Below are positions 26,101 to 34,896 of a DNA stretch of 64,000 nt, one piece after another; position 1 is the first letter of the stretch, and each line of letters starts with the position of its first letter. Under the pieces are notes generated by a model that searched no databases, was not told the DNA's origin, and was given only the letters and a program-made list of their open reading frames with translations. A program made the position numbers and the translations under genes. The stretch is from Komagataeibacter sp. FNDCF1. GTDB taxonomy: Bacteria; Pseudomonadota; Alphaproteobacteria; Acetobacterales; Acetobacteraceae. Location of the stretch: positions 623,001-687,000 of the forward strand of contig NZ_JAIWOT010000001.1 in assembly GCF_021295335.1 (NCBI RefSeq), written 5' to 3'.

Positions 26101-26679
26101 TCAATGGTAGCGGCAGGGCTGGTTGGCAATCGGTGCGCTGGCGGACTGGATCACCATGAGCGTAACCGGTCCATCACCGATATTGCCGGCATCGTGGCCC
26201 TTCCGCCCACGATAGGGGCCGGTTGCCATGGGGTGGACATTCTGGTCTTCGCCAAACAGGATATCGCCCGGTCCCATCTCGACACGGGTACCGTCCATGG
26301 CACGGACGTACCACCGCCCCTGCAGGGGTACGATCCATTGCGGCCGGGGGTCCGGGTGCCACATGCCGTTCCAGTGGGCGGGCTGCACGGTTATCATGAC
26401 AGTGGCCACCTGTGGCGCCATGGGGTCCTGCCATTGGGGGCCGGCGGGGGGCGACATGCTTTTCAGGAAGAAATCATGAATCGGGCAGGTCGCGATATGG
26501 CTGATCCCTCTGTCATCCGTCCATAAATGCCGGTACAGCCGCTGGGGTGGCGCCGGCTGGGTGGTATCAGGCAGGGCGGCGGGCCTGGGCTCCGCCGGAG
26601 GTACGGTCGCGTGCGCGGCAGGGGCGGACAACATGGCCATGATGCAGGCCACGGGCAGGATGGACATGCACAGGCGCAT
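26101..26679 (-). CDS. Secreted cupin-domain protein
   Basis: 192 residues from the ATG at 26679, with GAGGAGAATGTC upstream. A signal peptide (MRLCMSILPVACIMAMLSAPAAHA) precedes a proline-rich linker. A single cupin barrel then covers about residues 70-180: HWNGMWHPDPRPQWIVPLQGRWYVRAMDGTRVEMGPGDILFGEDQNVHPMATGPYRGRKGHDAGN. The two cupin motifs are recognisable (WHPDP...WIV.LQG and MGPGDILFGED). It is likely a periplasmic metal-binding protein. It is the last of three minus-strand genes, 52 bases after the sorbosone-type dehydrogenase, so it may protect or modulate that enzyme or process its product. Confidence 0.76.
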   Translation of the reverse strand: MRLCMSILPVACIMAMLSAPAAHATVPPAEPRPAALPDTTQPAPPQRLYRHLWTDDRGISHIATCPIHDFFLKSMSPPAGPQWQDPMAPQVATVMITVQPAHWNGMWHPDPRPQWIVPLQGRWYVRAMDGTRVEMGPGDILFGEDQNVHPMATGPYRGRKGHDAGNIGDGPVTLMVIQSASAPIANQPCRYH

Positions 26680-26731
26680 GACATTCTCCTCAGGCTTGTT
26701 GAAAAGACGACAGGCGGAAGCGGGTCTCGCG

Positions 26732-27844
26732 CTACCGCGCGCCAGAAGGACCGTAGCGCAGGCGATAGACCGCCCCCAACAGATCATCGCTTATCAGCAT
26801 TGACCCGTCGGGCAGGGGCAGGACATCGGCCGGGCGACCCCATGCGGTCTGACCCTGACGAAAACCGCTTACCAGCACCGTAGGTGCCTGGGGTGTGTTG
26901 TCTGGTCCGAAATGCACGCTCACCACCTGATAGCCCGAAAGCTGGCTGCGGTTCCATGATCCGTGTTCGGCGATCATGAGATTGCCGTGATAGGCGGCCG
27001 GAAAGGCACTGCCTTCATAGAACCGCAGGCCAAGTGCAGCCACATGCGCGCCCAGCAGCAGGGCAGGGGGCGTGAATTCGCTACACGCATGCCGACTGCC
27101 GAATTCAGGATCGGGTATGTTACCCTGGTGGCAGTAGGGATAGCCAAAGGACTGACCAGATGTATCCAGCCGGTTCAGTTCGTCAGATGGCACATCATCG
27201 CCCATCATGTCCCGCCCGTTATCGGTAAACCACAGCGTGTCCGTGCCCGGCTGCCACGTGAAACCGACCGTATTGCGGATTCCGAACGCCACGTCACGCC
27301 GGTCCGTACCGTCGGGGGCCATGCTGATCAGGCGGCCATATTCATGTCCCACGTCGCAGATGTTGCACGGTGCGCCTATGGGCACATACAGCCGGTTATC
27401 CGGACCGAAGGCAATGAACTTCCATGAATGGTCACCATCGCGATAGGGCAGGCCGCTGACCACCACCTCCGGTTTCGGTGGCGTGTCAAGATGATCCTCG
27501 ATCGCGCGCAGCACCACGATCCGTTTCGTGTCGGACACGTACAGGTCGCCATCATGGTAAGCGACACCAACCGGCATATCCAGGCCATGGGCAATGGTAC
27601 GTACCCTGACCGGACCACCCCCATCAACACCGGTCAGTGCATACACCACGCCTGCCGCCCTGGTCCCCACGAAAATCGTGCCCCGCGCGCCCCGCGCCAT
27701 TGCACGGGCGTTGGGCACATGGTCGGACACCAGGCTTATGGTAAACCCCGGGGGGACCCGTAGCTGATCCATATGCGGGGCGGCATGGGCCAAGGCAGGC
27801 ATGCACAGGCCCAGCATGGCGCAGGCGACACGCAGAGAGGTCAT
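26732..27844 (-). CDS. Periplasmic PQQ-dependent sugar/sorbosone dehydrogenase
   Basis: 370 residues from the ATG at 27844, preceded by CGGAGAACC. A signal peptide (MTSLRVACAMLGLCMPALAHAA) is followed by a six-bladed propeller of the soluble GDH/L-sorbosone dehydrogenase family: LRVPPGFTISLVSDHVPNARAMARG, VGVAYHDGDLYVSDTKRIVVL, the GDHSWKFIAFGPDNRLYVPIGAPCNICDV segment, and IAEHGSWNRSQLSGYQVV near the end. Such enzymes oxidise aldose or ketose sugars in the periplasm using pyrroloquinoline quinone. Sequence alone does not fix the substrate. The gene begins 38 bases after the phytochrome-like kinase stop on the same strand. Confidence 0.85.
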   Translation of the reverse strand: MTSLRVACAMLGLCMPALAHAAPHMDQLRVPPGFTISLVSDHVPNARAMARGARGTIFVGTRAAGVVYALTGVDGGGPVRVRTIAHGLDMPVGVAYHDGDLYVSDTKRIVVLRAIEDHLDTPPKPEVVVSGLPYRDGDHSWKFIAFGPDNRLYVPIGAPCNICDVGHEYGRLISMAPDGTDRRDVAFGIRNTVGFTWQPGTDTLWFTDNGRDMMGDDVPSDELNRLDTSGQSFGYPYCHQGNIPDPEFGSRHACSEFTPPALLLGAHVAALGLRFYEGSAFPAAYHGNLMIAEHGSWNRSQLSGYQVVSVHFGPDNTPQAPTVLVSGFRQGQTAWGRPADVLPLPDGSMLISDDLLGAVYRLRYGPSGAR

Positions 27845-27881
27845 GAACGGTTCTCCGTTGCGATGATCGGAAACAGGCCGG

Positions 27882-30374
27882 TCAGGATATGATCTGGCGG
27901 ATCCGCTCCGCCAGGGCCATGGCGGAATAGGGCTTGCGCTCCACCGGCACGTCACGCAGTTCAGGCGGGATCATGGTGCGGTCGGCATAGCCGGTGGCGA
28001 ATATGAAGGGTACCCCACGGTCACGCAGCGTCCTTGCGATCTCCACCGAACTTTCACCGCCAAGGTTCACGTCCAGTATCGCCACATCGGGCAGGCGCGC
28101 CCGGATTGCGCTCAGCGCTTCATAGACCGAGGCTACGGTACGGACCTGCCCGATATTCATTTCCTCTATCGCCCCCTCGGCTTCCATCGCGATCAGGAAC
28201 TGATCCTCCACCAGCAGAATGTCGGCATCAAGCACTGTGGTCTCCTTTCTCTGCGGCGCAATGGCGGGAATGGCCGTATCGGGTTCCGGCGGAGTGGCCG
28301 GGGCGGTCCGGACATGGCGGGCGGGCAGGTTTAGCGTGACCGACACGCCACCAGGTCCGTAGTCGACATCCGTCGTGCCCCCCAGTTCATGCGGGAAGCC
28401 GCGTTCGATCAGGACGGAACCGAAGCCGCGCCGCATCCGCGGAACCACCGCCGGGCCGCCGCTTTCACGCCAGTGGATGCACCATGCATCACGGGTCGCA
28501 TCAAATGACCACATGATGTCCACCCGCCCGCGCGCGTGACTGAGTGCACCGTATTTGACGGCATTGGTGGCCATTTCATGCACCACCAGCGCCAGTACGG
28601 ACAGCGCCTGACCGGTCAGCCAGATGCGCGGCCCGCTGCATGTGACGAAGCAACGCTCACGATACGGGGCAAGTTCCGCATCGAGCAGGGCATCAAGCAG
28701 GCCGCCGCCCTCGCTGCGCACCGCCTGATCATGGGCAAGACCCAGCGCGTGTATGCGCCCGCGCAGACGGCCCACATGCTCGGCAGGGGTACTGTCCGGC
28801 TCGATGGGCTGACTGACCAGCGACTGCACGACGGACAGGATATTCTTGACCCGGTGGTTCAGTTCCTCGTTCAGCATGCGCTGGCGCAGGTCGGCGGTGG
28901 CGCGCTCGCGTAGTTGCAGCTGGTGGTATGCGCCCATCACCTCAATCAGTGCGGAACGGACCAGCCCCGCAGCCTCCAGGTCATCACCCGACCATGGCAG
29001 GCATTCCTGCGTGACCTGCTGGGTCCATATCTCGAAACCGTTGCGCGGGCCGAAATACACGTCATCCGCTTCCCTGTGTGGCGGGGCGCCCGGGTCGGCG
29101 CTCCATTTCAGGGTCCGCACCACCTCGTTACGGAAGACCAGCAGATAGTCTCCCGGCTGGGATGAAATGGGGACGATCATCACCCCCGCCGCCTGCGCTG
29201 CGTAACGGGAGGCATCCGGTACCTGCGCGCAGAGCCTGGCCGTATGCCAGATCTGGGTACCCGCGCGGGTCCGGGCCAGTTCCAGCATGGCAGGCATGGC
29301 ATCAACCGGGGGATGCGCGCCATGATAGGTCCATTGCCCGGCCACCCATAGTGCCGCGCCATCGCATTGCGTAAAGGTCAGCATGGCAGGCAGGTGCGCC
29401 ATGAGATAGGCGGGCATGTCCGCCACGGGGGCCGCGCCTTTCAGGAAATTCTCGATCAGTGCATGGGTCTGGCGCGTCATGAGCAGCCGCTTGGTACGCA
29501 GCAGGTTGGTGATCTGGAGCGACAGGAATTCACCAAACATGCGCGCGATGATGCGTTCGCTCATGTTGAGCACGCGCGGGCCGTGATGATGAGCCGCGAT
29601 CATGCCCCACAGCCGCCCGTCCACCATGAGCGATACGGACACGCACGCCCCGACACCCGCACCACGCAGATAGGTGCAGTGGGCCGCCGTGCCGCTGCGC
29701 AGGTGGGTATGCGACAGGTCGGCCGCCTCCATCCCGGCGGGAGAGACAAGGGGAACGGACCGGGCATCAACATCGCCAATCACGCGAATGAGATTGGTGC
29801 TGTACAGCCTGCGCAGGGGGTCGGGCATGCCCCCGGCCGGAAAGTGCTGGCCCAGGAAGCTTTCCAGCGTGGGGACATGGTATTCGGCTTCCACCCGGCC
29901 TGACCCGTCCTCGGCAAAGCGGTAGAGCATGACCCGGTCATAACGTAGCACGCCAGCCACCAGCCGGACCACGGTGCGGAACAGACGGTCGAAATCCGTT
30001 ATCTCGCGGATGCGGTCGATCATGGTCCGAAGGTGTGAAAGATAGTCCCCGTCGCGGTCCATGCCGACGGCGGGTTCCCATTCCAGCATGATCTCGCGGC
30101 CTGCCGTATGGATCGCCACGTCATGGCAGCCCCCGCCCGGCAGCTTCTGGCCAAAGACCAGGGCAGGGCGACGATGGGCCTCCCCATGGGTGGCGAGGGC
30201 ATTGCGGATGTTATGGGTCGCCTCGCGCCCGATAAGGTCGGACAGGCACTGGCCGGACTGCAGGTCCGGGCGACCAAGGTGGCCGGGTGCGTTGGCTGAC
30301 CAGCGCACGACGTGCTCCAGTCGGGCATCACATGCCAGCAGCCAGCCATGTGGCTGGATTCCGCGATCAGGCAT
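27882..30374 (-). CDS. Phytochrome-like HWE histidine kinase fused to a receiver domain, with degenerate chromophore site
   Basis: 830 residues starting at 30374: PAS (1-105), GAF (118-290), PHY (300-480), HWE kinase (495-690, phospho-acceptor H507 in ELNHRVKNIL and the IHWRE motif), and a receiver domain (715-830, LLVEDQ, AILDVNLGG, ERKPY). IQPHG starts at residue 6, and an in-frame TGA at 30387-30389 blocks extension, so the N-terminal cysteine that normally binds biliverdin is absent. The chromophore-binding PASDIP motif reads PAGGMP (aspartate to glycine, 182), and the PHY tongue PRxSF reads PRNGF. H232 and H262 remain. The protein probably senses something other than red light, or has lost sensing. 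It heads a run with two secreted protein genes. Confidence 0.85.
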   Translation of the reverse strand: MPDRGIQPHGWLLACDARLEHVVRWSANAPGHLGRPDLQSGQCLSDLIGREATHNIRNALATHGEAHRRPALVFGQKLPGGGCHDVAIHTAGREIMLEWEPAVGMDRDGDYLSHLRTMIDRIREITDFDRLFRTVVRLVAGVLRYDRVMLYRFAEDGSGRVEAEYHVPTLESFLGQHFPAGGMPDPLRRLYSTNLIRVIGDVDARSVPLVSPAGMEAADLSHTHLRSGTAAHCTYLRGAGVGACVSVSLMVDGRLWGMIAAHHHGPRVLNMSERIIARMFGEFLSLQITNLLRTKRLLMTRQTHALIENFLKGAAPVADMPAYLMAHLPAMLTFTQCDGAALWVAGQWTYHGAHPPVDAMPAMLELARTRAGTQIWHTARLCAQVPDASRYAAQAAGVMIVPISSQPGDYLLVFRNEVVRTLKWSADPGAPPHREADDVYFGPRNGFEIWTQQVTQECLPWSGDDLEAAGLVRSALIEVMGAYHQLQLRERATADLRQRMLNEELNHRVKNILSVVQSLVSQPIEPDSTPAEHVGRLRGRIHALGLAHDQAVRSEGGGLLDALLDAELAPYRERCFVTCSGPRIWLTGQALSVLALVVHEMATNAVKYGALSHARGRVDIMWSFDATRDAWCIHWRESGGPAVVPRMRRGFGSVLIERGFPHELGGTTDVDYGPGGVSVTLNLPARHVRTAPATPPEPDTAIPAIAPQRKETTVLDADILLVEDQFLIAMEAEGAIEEMNIGQVRTVASVYEALSAIRARLPDVAILDVNLGGESSVEIARTLRDRGVPFIFATGYADRTMIPPELRDVPVERKPYSAMALAERIRQIIS

Positions 30375-30807
30375 GCGGCGGCCCCGTCATCGTGCACACG
30401 GTACACCATGTGCGATATGCCCAAACTCGTGCCATGCAGGCTCCCACGCAGGCCGGTGGCGGGACAGGCACGCTACCGGCATTATGCCACCCGCGCATGC
30501 ACGACCGCGCGGCTGGGCAGACCCGCCACCATACTCCGCCCGGGCGCGGGCGCACAGATCACTTTTATGTGCCGCATTCGGCCCGTGGTGGCGGGGCCTG
30601 CGGCCATCCGTTGCGTGGCCGCATACATGCGCATGAGATACATTATTTCCGGCATGCAGCCATACACGCTTTGTTAACGCCCATGGGTGCATGAAACATC
30701 ATGCTGGCTGTCACTCATTACAGTGACCCGGAACACACTTGAATCAGGTGTCACATTTCAGCTTCCTCCCCCCGTTCGCTTTCAGCCAGCAGGAGACCAA
30801 CAGTCAA
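30375..30807. other. Divergent promoter region between the phytochrome-like kinase and the phosphodiesterase
   Basis: No gene is supported. Frames here lack ribosome-binding sites and conserved content. No reading frame joins in phase to extend the phytochrome N-terminus, and no recognisable C-x2-E-x-I-H motif is seen in the other frames. The phosphodiesterase start at 30808 has AGGAG at 30791-30795; an upstream TTG at 30739 is open but less likely. Confidence 0.45.
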
Positions 30808-33363
30808 ATGCCCCGCGACATGATAGACGACATGCAGGTTACGGTCCTGCCCGCGCTGGAACAGACCATTCTTGGCGTTGTCCTGATTGATGAAAACAAC
30901 ACCGTCACCTTTTTCAACAAGGCGGCGGAAGGCCTGTGGCACTGCGTGCGCCAGGATGTGATCGGCCGCAACGTCAACATCCTCGTGCCACGCAACATCC
31001 GTTCCACGCATGATGACCTGATCCGCCACAACCGCGAGACCGGGATCAACAAGATCGTTGGCACCAGCCGCGAAGTGCTGGTCGAACGGTTTGATGGCAC
31101 GACCTTCTGGGCCAATCTTTCGCTCTCGCGCATCGCGGTGGATGGCAAGATCGGCTACATGGCGCTGATCCGTGACATATCGCAGGAAGTGGATGACCGC
31201 GAGAAGATCCGCCTGCTTTCGCTGGTCGTGCGCGAGACGGATCGTGGCGTTGCCATTCTGGACCCGGAATTCCGCATCATCTATGTCAACCGCGCGTTCA
31301 GCGACATGTTCGGCTTCGGCCCGGAGCGGGTGACGGGGCACGGGCTTTCGGTCATCCTGGCAGGCGATACGACGGATATCGGCATTCTCAACCAGTTGCA
31401 TGAAGGTGCGCGCAACGCACGCGGCTTCACGCTGGACATCCGTGCCCGCCATGCCAGCGGGCGTGATATCTGGGTCTCGGCCGCGATGAACCCGGTCTTC
31501 AACAATGAAGGCGACATCGAGAACATCGTGGTCGTGCTGACCGACATTACCGAACAGCACTTCCTTGACAGCCTGCAGCGCGACACGCTGGAGGCAATAT
31601 CAAGCGATCTGGGCCTGCATGAGGTACTGGACTTCATCTGCCGCCGCATCGAGCACTACATTCCCGATGTCATGCCCGCCATCTATCTGGTGGAAAAGGA
31701 TGACCGGCTGAAATGCAAGGGCCGTGCCAGCCTGCCGCTCTCGCTGGTCAAGCTGTACGACACGCTGCCCATCGGGCCGGAGGCCGCGTGTTCAGGCATT
31801 GCCGCCAGCACCGGTACCGTGGCCGAAAGTCCCGATATTGCCCATGACCCGCGCTGGCACCACCTGCGCGAACAGACGCTGCATAACGGCATCCGCGCCG
31901 CCCGCGCCACCCCCATCATACTGCGTGACAACCGGGTGGCGGGCGTGTTTACCTGCTATTCGCGCACTGACCTGCTACCCGACGCCGCCTGCCAGAAGGC
32001 CGTGGCCACCAGCCTGCACCTGTGCACGCTGGCCATAGAACGGCACGAGGCGAAGGAGCACATCAACCGCCTGTCGGATTTCGACCTGCTGACCAGCCTG
32101 CCCAACCGTCGTTGGCTGCGCCAGAACATGGCCCGCATCCTGCGCCGCGCCGTGCGGGGCAACATCATGCTGCTGACCGTGGGCGTGGACAACTTCAAGC
32201 ATATCAATGACGTGTTCGGCCACACGGCGGGCGATGAGCTGATTACCCAGATCGGGGGCAAGCTGCGGGAGGCCATCTCGATCGATGACACGCTGGTGCG
32301 CAGCGGCGGCGACCAGTTCACCATCGTGACCAACGGCGAACAGCAGCATGCCTCCACCCTCAGTGCCGCCATCCTGCGCGGGCTGGCGGTGCCCACTCAT
32401 ATCGGCGATGTGCCGGTAAGCCTTTCGGCCAGTCTGGGCGTTGCCGTTCATCCCGAAAACGGCGAGGACGGCGACACCCTGCTCAAGAACGCCGAGACCG
32501 CCATGTTCCAGCCCAAGGCCAATGGCGGCGGGCACTGCTGCTTCTTCAGCCCACGCATGAACCAGCAGGCCAGTGACCGGCTGATCCTGGCGGCCGCCCT
32601 GCGTGATGCGATCGCCCATGACCGGCTGCGCCTGTTCTACCAGCCGCAGGTGCATGCGTGCAGCGGGCAGCTGTACGGGGTGGAAGCGCTTTCCCGCTGG
32701 ATTGACCCGTCACTGGGCTTTGTCTCGCCCGCGCGCTTCATTGCCGTAGCAGAGGAGACGGGACAGATCGAGGCAATCGGCAAATGGTCGCTGCGGGCGG
32801 CATGCCGGCAGATGGCGCAATGGATACGCGACGGGGTGGAGGTGCCGGTGGTTTCGGTCAACCTTTCGCCGCTGCATTTCCGTGACGAGACCCTGCCCCA
32901 GTTCGTAAGCGAACTGCTGGCTGAAACCGCCATTCCGCCGCACAGCCTGACCATAGAGATTACCGAAAGCACCATGATTGACAATTACGACCGCACCATC
33001 CGCGTGGCCCAGCGCCTGCGTGAAATGGGGGTTGGCATGTCGATGGATGATTTCGGCACCGGCTTCTCCAGCCTGTCCAACCTTGCGGGTCTGCCGGTGA
33101 ACGAGGTGAAGATCGACCGCAGCTTCATGACCGGGCTGGAAAGCATAGAAAAGGTGCGCGCCGTGGTGATGGCGGTGGTGCGCATTGGCCAGAGCCTGGG
33201 CATGACCGTGGTGGCCGAGGGGGTGGAGCACGAGGAACAGCGCCGCCTGCTGGCCGAAATGGATTGCGACGTGCTGCAGGGCTACATGTTCTCCAAGCCG
33301 CTTCCGGCGGAAGAACTGGCCGCCTGGTTCGCGGCATACCAGCCAAGCGGCATGACCGTATAA
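30808..33363 (+). CDS. Heme-PAS GGDEF-EAL cyclic-di-GMP phosphodiesterase (PdeA-like), stand-alone
   Basis: 851 residues from the ATG at 30808. Order: PAS1 (about 14-127), PAS2 (137-250), a GAF-like region (262-415), GGDEF (425-585) and EAL (590-845). PAS1 matches the heme-PAS type of PDEA1, FixL and EcDOS, with a candidate proximal histidine H68 in IRSTHDDLIRHN. The GGDEF motif is degenerate (SGGDQF at 499-504), so cyclase activity is unlikely. The EAL domain is complete: YGVEALSRW, ITES, DDFGTG, KIDRSF and AEGVE. It should hydrolyse c-di-GMP under control of oxygen or another heme ligand. Unlike pdeA genes of cdg operons it has no dgc partner. It is divergent from the phytochrome-like kinase. 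Confidence 0.87.
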   Translation: MPRDMIDDMQVTVLPALEQTILGVVLIDENNTVTFFNKAAEGLWHCVRQDVIGRNVNILVPRNIRSTHDDLIRHNRETGINKIVGTSREVLVERFDGTTFWANLSLSRIAVDGKIGYMALIRDISQEVDDREKIRLLSLVVRETDRGVAILDPEFRIIYVNRAFSDMFGFGPERVTGHGLSVILAGDTTDIGILNQLHEGARNARGFTLDIRARHASGRDIWVSAAMNPVFNNEGDIENIVVVLTDITEQHFLDSLQRDTLEAISSDLGLHEVLDFICRRIEHYIPDVMPAIYLVEKDDRLKCKGRASLPLSLVKLYDTLPIGPEAACSGIAASTGTVAESPDIAHDPRWHHLREQTLHNGIRAARATPIILRDNRVAGVFTCYSRTDLLPDAACQKAVATSLHLCTLAIERHEAKEHINRLSDFDLLTSLPNRRWLRQNMARILRRAVRGNIMLLTVGVDNFKHINDVFGHTAGDELITQIGGKLREAISIDDTLVRSGGDQFTIVTNGEQQHASTLSAAILRGLAVPTHIGDVPVSLSASLGVAVHPENGEDGDTLLKNAETAMFQPKANGGGHCCFFSPRMNQQASDRLILAAALRDAIAHDRLRLFYQPQVHACSGQLYGVEALSRWIDPSLGFVSPARFIAVAEETGQIEAIGKWSLRAACRQMAQWIRDGVEVPVVSVNLSPLHFRDETLPQFVSELLAETAIPPHSLTIEITESTMIDNYDRTIRVAQRLREMGVGMSMDDFGTGFSSLSNLAGLPVNEVKIDRSFMTGLESIEKVRAVVMAVVRIGQSLGMTVVAEGVEHEEQRRLLAEMDCDVLQGYMFSKPLPAEELAAWFAAYQPSGMTV

Positions 33364-33729
33364 CCGGCACGGGCCATCGGAGCATGGTACCGGCGCTGCG
33401 CATATTGCCCGGCCGGACCATGAACCGATGTGGATGATTGCCCGCCAGCAGGGGCCCGCCATCGGGGCAAGGCTGGTAGGGAAGTGCCGGCCGCGTTCAG
33501 GCCGTCTGCCCCGACCACGCACGGCATGCACAGGCGGATAACGGGGAAGAGGAAATCACGTTTACAGGCTGGTCCCTGCAGCATGCGCCCTTGTCATGGT
33601 CGCATGCCGGGCCGCATGGCATCGTGCCAACGCCAGCCTTTCCATTGCATCTACGGTATGGCGTTGCAGGCCATGGTGGTTTAACACGTTGGTCACGCAT
33701 TCACCCGCCAGAACAGGGAACGCCGCTAC
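33364..33729. other. Intergenic region upstream of nagA
   Basis: 366 bases with no supported gene. Frames are short and lack start signals. There is no intrinsic terminator with a U-run after the phosphodiesterase. The stretch ends with CAGGGAACG, the likely ribosome-binding site for the GTG start at 33730. Confidence 0.45.
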
Positions 33730-34833
33730 GTGAACATTGATGGCCACCTCGTACTGCCTGACCGGGTCATGCCCGGCCGCATCATGTTCGACACAGCAAT
33801 TGCCGATGTAAGACCCCTGGTGCACGTACCCGACCGCTACATACTGCCGGGCTTCATTGATGGCCACGTCCATGGCGGTGGCGGGGCGGATACCATGGAC
33901 GGGGTGGACGCAATCCGCCACATGGCCATGTTCCACATGGCGCAGGGCACGACCACGCTCCTGCCCACCACCATGACCGCACCGTGGTCCGATATCATGG
34001 ATGCGCTGCATTGTGTGGCTGATGTCATGCGCACCGGCATCCATGGCGGTCCCTCCATTCCCGGCGCACATCTGGAGGGGCCGTTCATCAACCCTCACAA
34101 GCTGGGGGCCCAGCCACCTTTCACGCAGGTACCCGGTCTTGCGCGTATGACTGCCGTGCTCCGCACGGGGGCTGTCAGGGTGGTTACGCTGGCGCCCGAG
34201 ATCGAACATGCGGAAAGCGCCATCCAGGCCTTTGTTCAGGCAGGAATCCGGGTCAACATCGGCCATACACTGGCCGATCATGAGCAGACGGAACGGGCGA
34301 TATGCCTGATATGCGGCCCTGGAGGCACGGCAGGCGGCACCCATCTGTTCAATGCCATGCCGCCCATTGCCGCACGCGCTCCCGGTCCCGCCACGGCGCT
34401 GATGTGTAACGACGTGACATATGCTGAAATGGTGTTCGATACCCATCATGTCCATCCCGCGCTGTTCCGTCTTGCCCATCGGGTCATGGGCAACCGCCTG
34501 GTGTTCGTGACGGATTCCATGCGTGCCACGGGGGCAGGCGAAGGGCCCAGCTCGCTGGGCGGGCAGGAGGTGATGGTGGCCGATGGCGTGGCGCGACTGG
34601 CCGATGGCACGCTGGCGGGCAGCGTACTGACACTGGACCAGGCACTGCGCAATGCCCTTCAGGCCGGTGCCTCGCTGCCGCAGGCCGCAGCTCTTGTCAG
34701 CACGCATGCCGCCAACTGGCTGGGTCTGCACGACCGCGGCGCGCTGCTGCCCGGGCGCCGGGCGGACATGGTGGTGCTTGGCCCCGACCTGATGGTGCAG
34801 GAGGTCTGGGTTGAAGGCCAGCGCCGCGCCTAG
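33730..34833 (+). CDS. nagA: N-acetylglucosamine-6-phosphate deacetylase
   Basis: 367 residues from a GTG start at 33730; the CAGGGAAC site supports it. It is an amidohydrolase barrel with the NagA signatures in order: GFIDGHVHGGGGADTMDG, GAHLEGPFINPHKLGA (E in HLEGP binds the metal), NIGHTLADHEQT, GTHLFNAMPPI, and FVTDSMRATGAGEG, whose aspartate is the general base. The enzyme removes acetate from GlcNAc-6-phosphate in amino-sugar recycling. No nagB or phosphotransferase gene is adjacent. It converges on an MFS gene. Confidence 0.9.
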   Translation: MNIDGHLVLPDRVMPGRIMFDTAIADVRPLVHVPDRYILPGFIDGHVHGGGGADTMDGVDAIRHMAMFHMAQGTTTLLPTTMTAPWSDIMDALHCVADVMRTGIHGGPSIPGAHLEGPFINPHKLGAQPPFTQVPGLARMTAVLRTGAVRVVTLAPEIEHAESAIQAFVQAGIRVNIGHTLADHEQTERAICLICGPGGTAGGTHLFNAMPPIAARAPGPATALMCNDVTYAEMVFDTHHVHPALFRLAHRVMGNRLVFVTDSMRATGAGEGPSSLGGQEVMVADGVARLADGTLAGSVLTLDQALRNALQAGASLPQAAALVSTHAANWLGLHDRGALLPGRRADMVVLGPDLMVQEVWVEGQRRA

Positions 34834-34896
34834 CGCCGGTCGACGTCCCGCCCGATGATGGCAGTGCAGCCGTGCAACAGGCAGCGGGAAGGGCTC

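Noticed and set aside
30020-30424. Alternative frame that might supply the missing phytochrome N-terminus with a cysteine
   Set aside because: The frame overlaps the start region but has no C-x2-E-x-I-H-type motif, and no simple frameshift gives the usual sequence before IQPHG.
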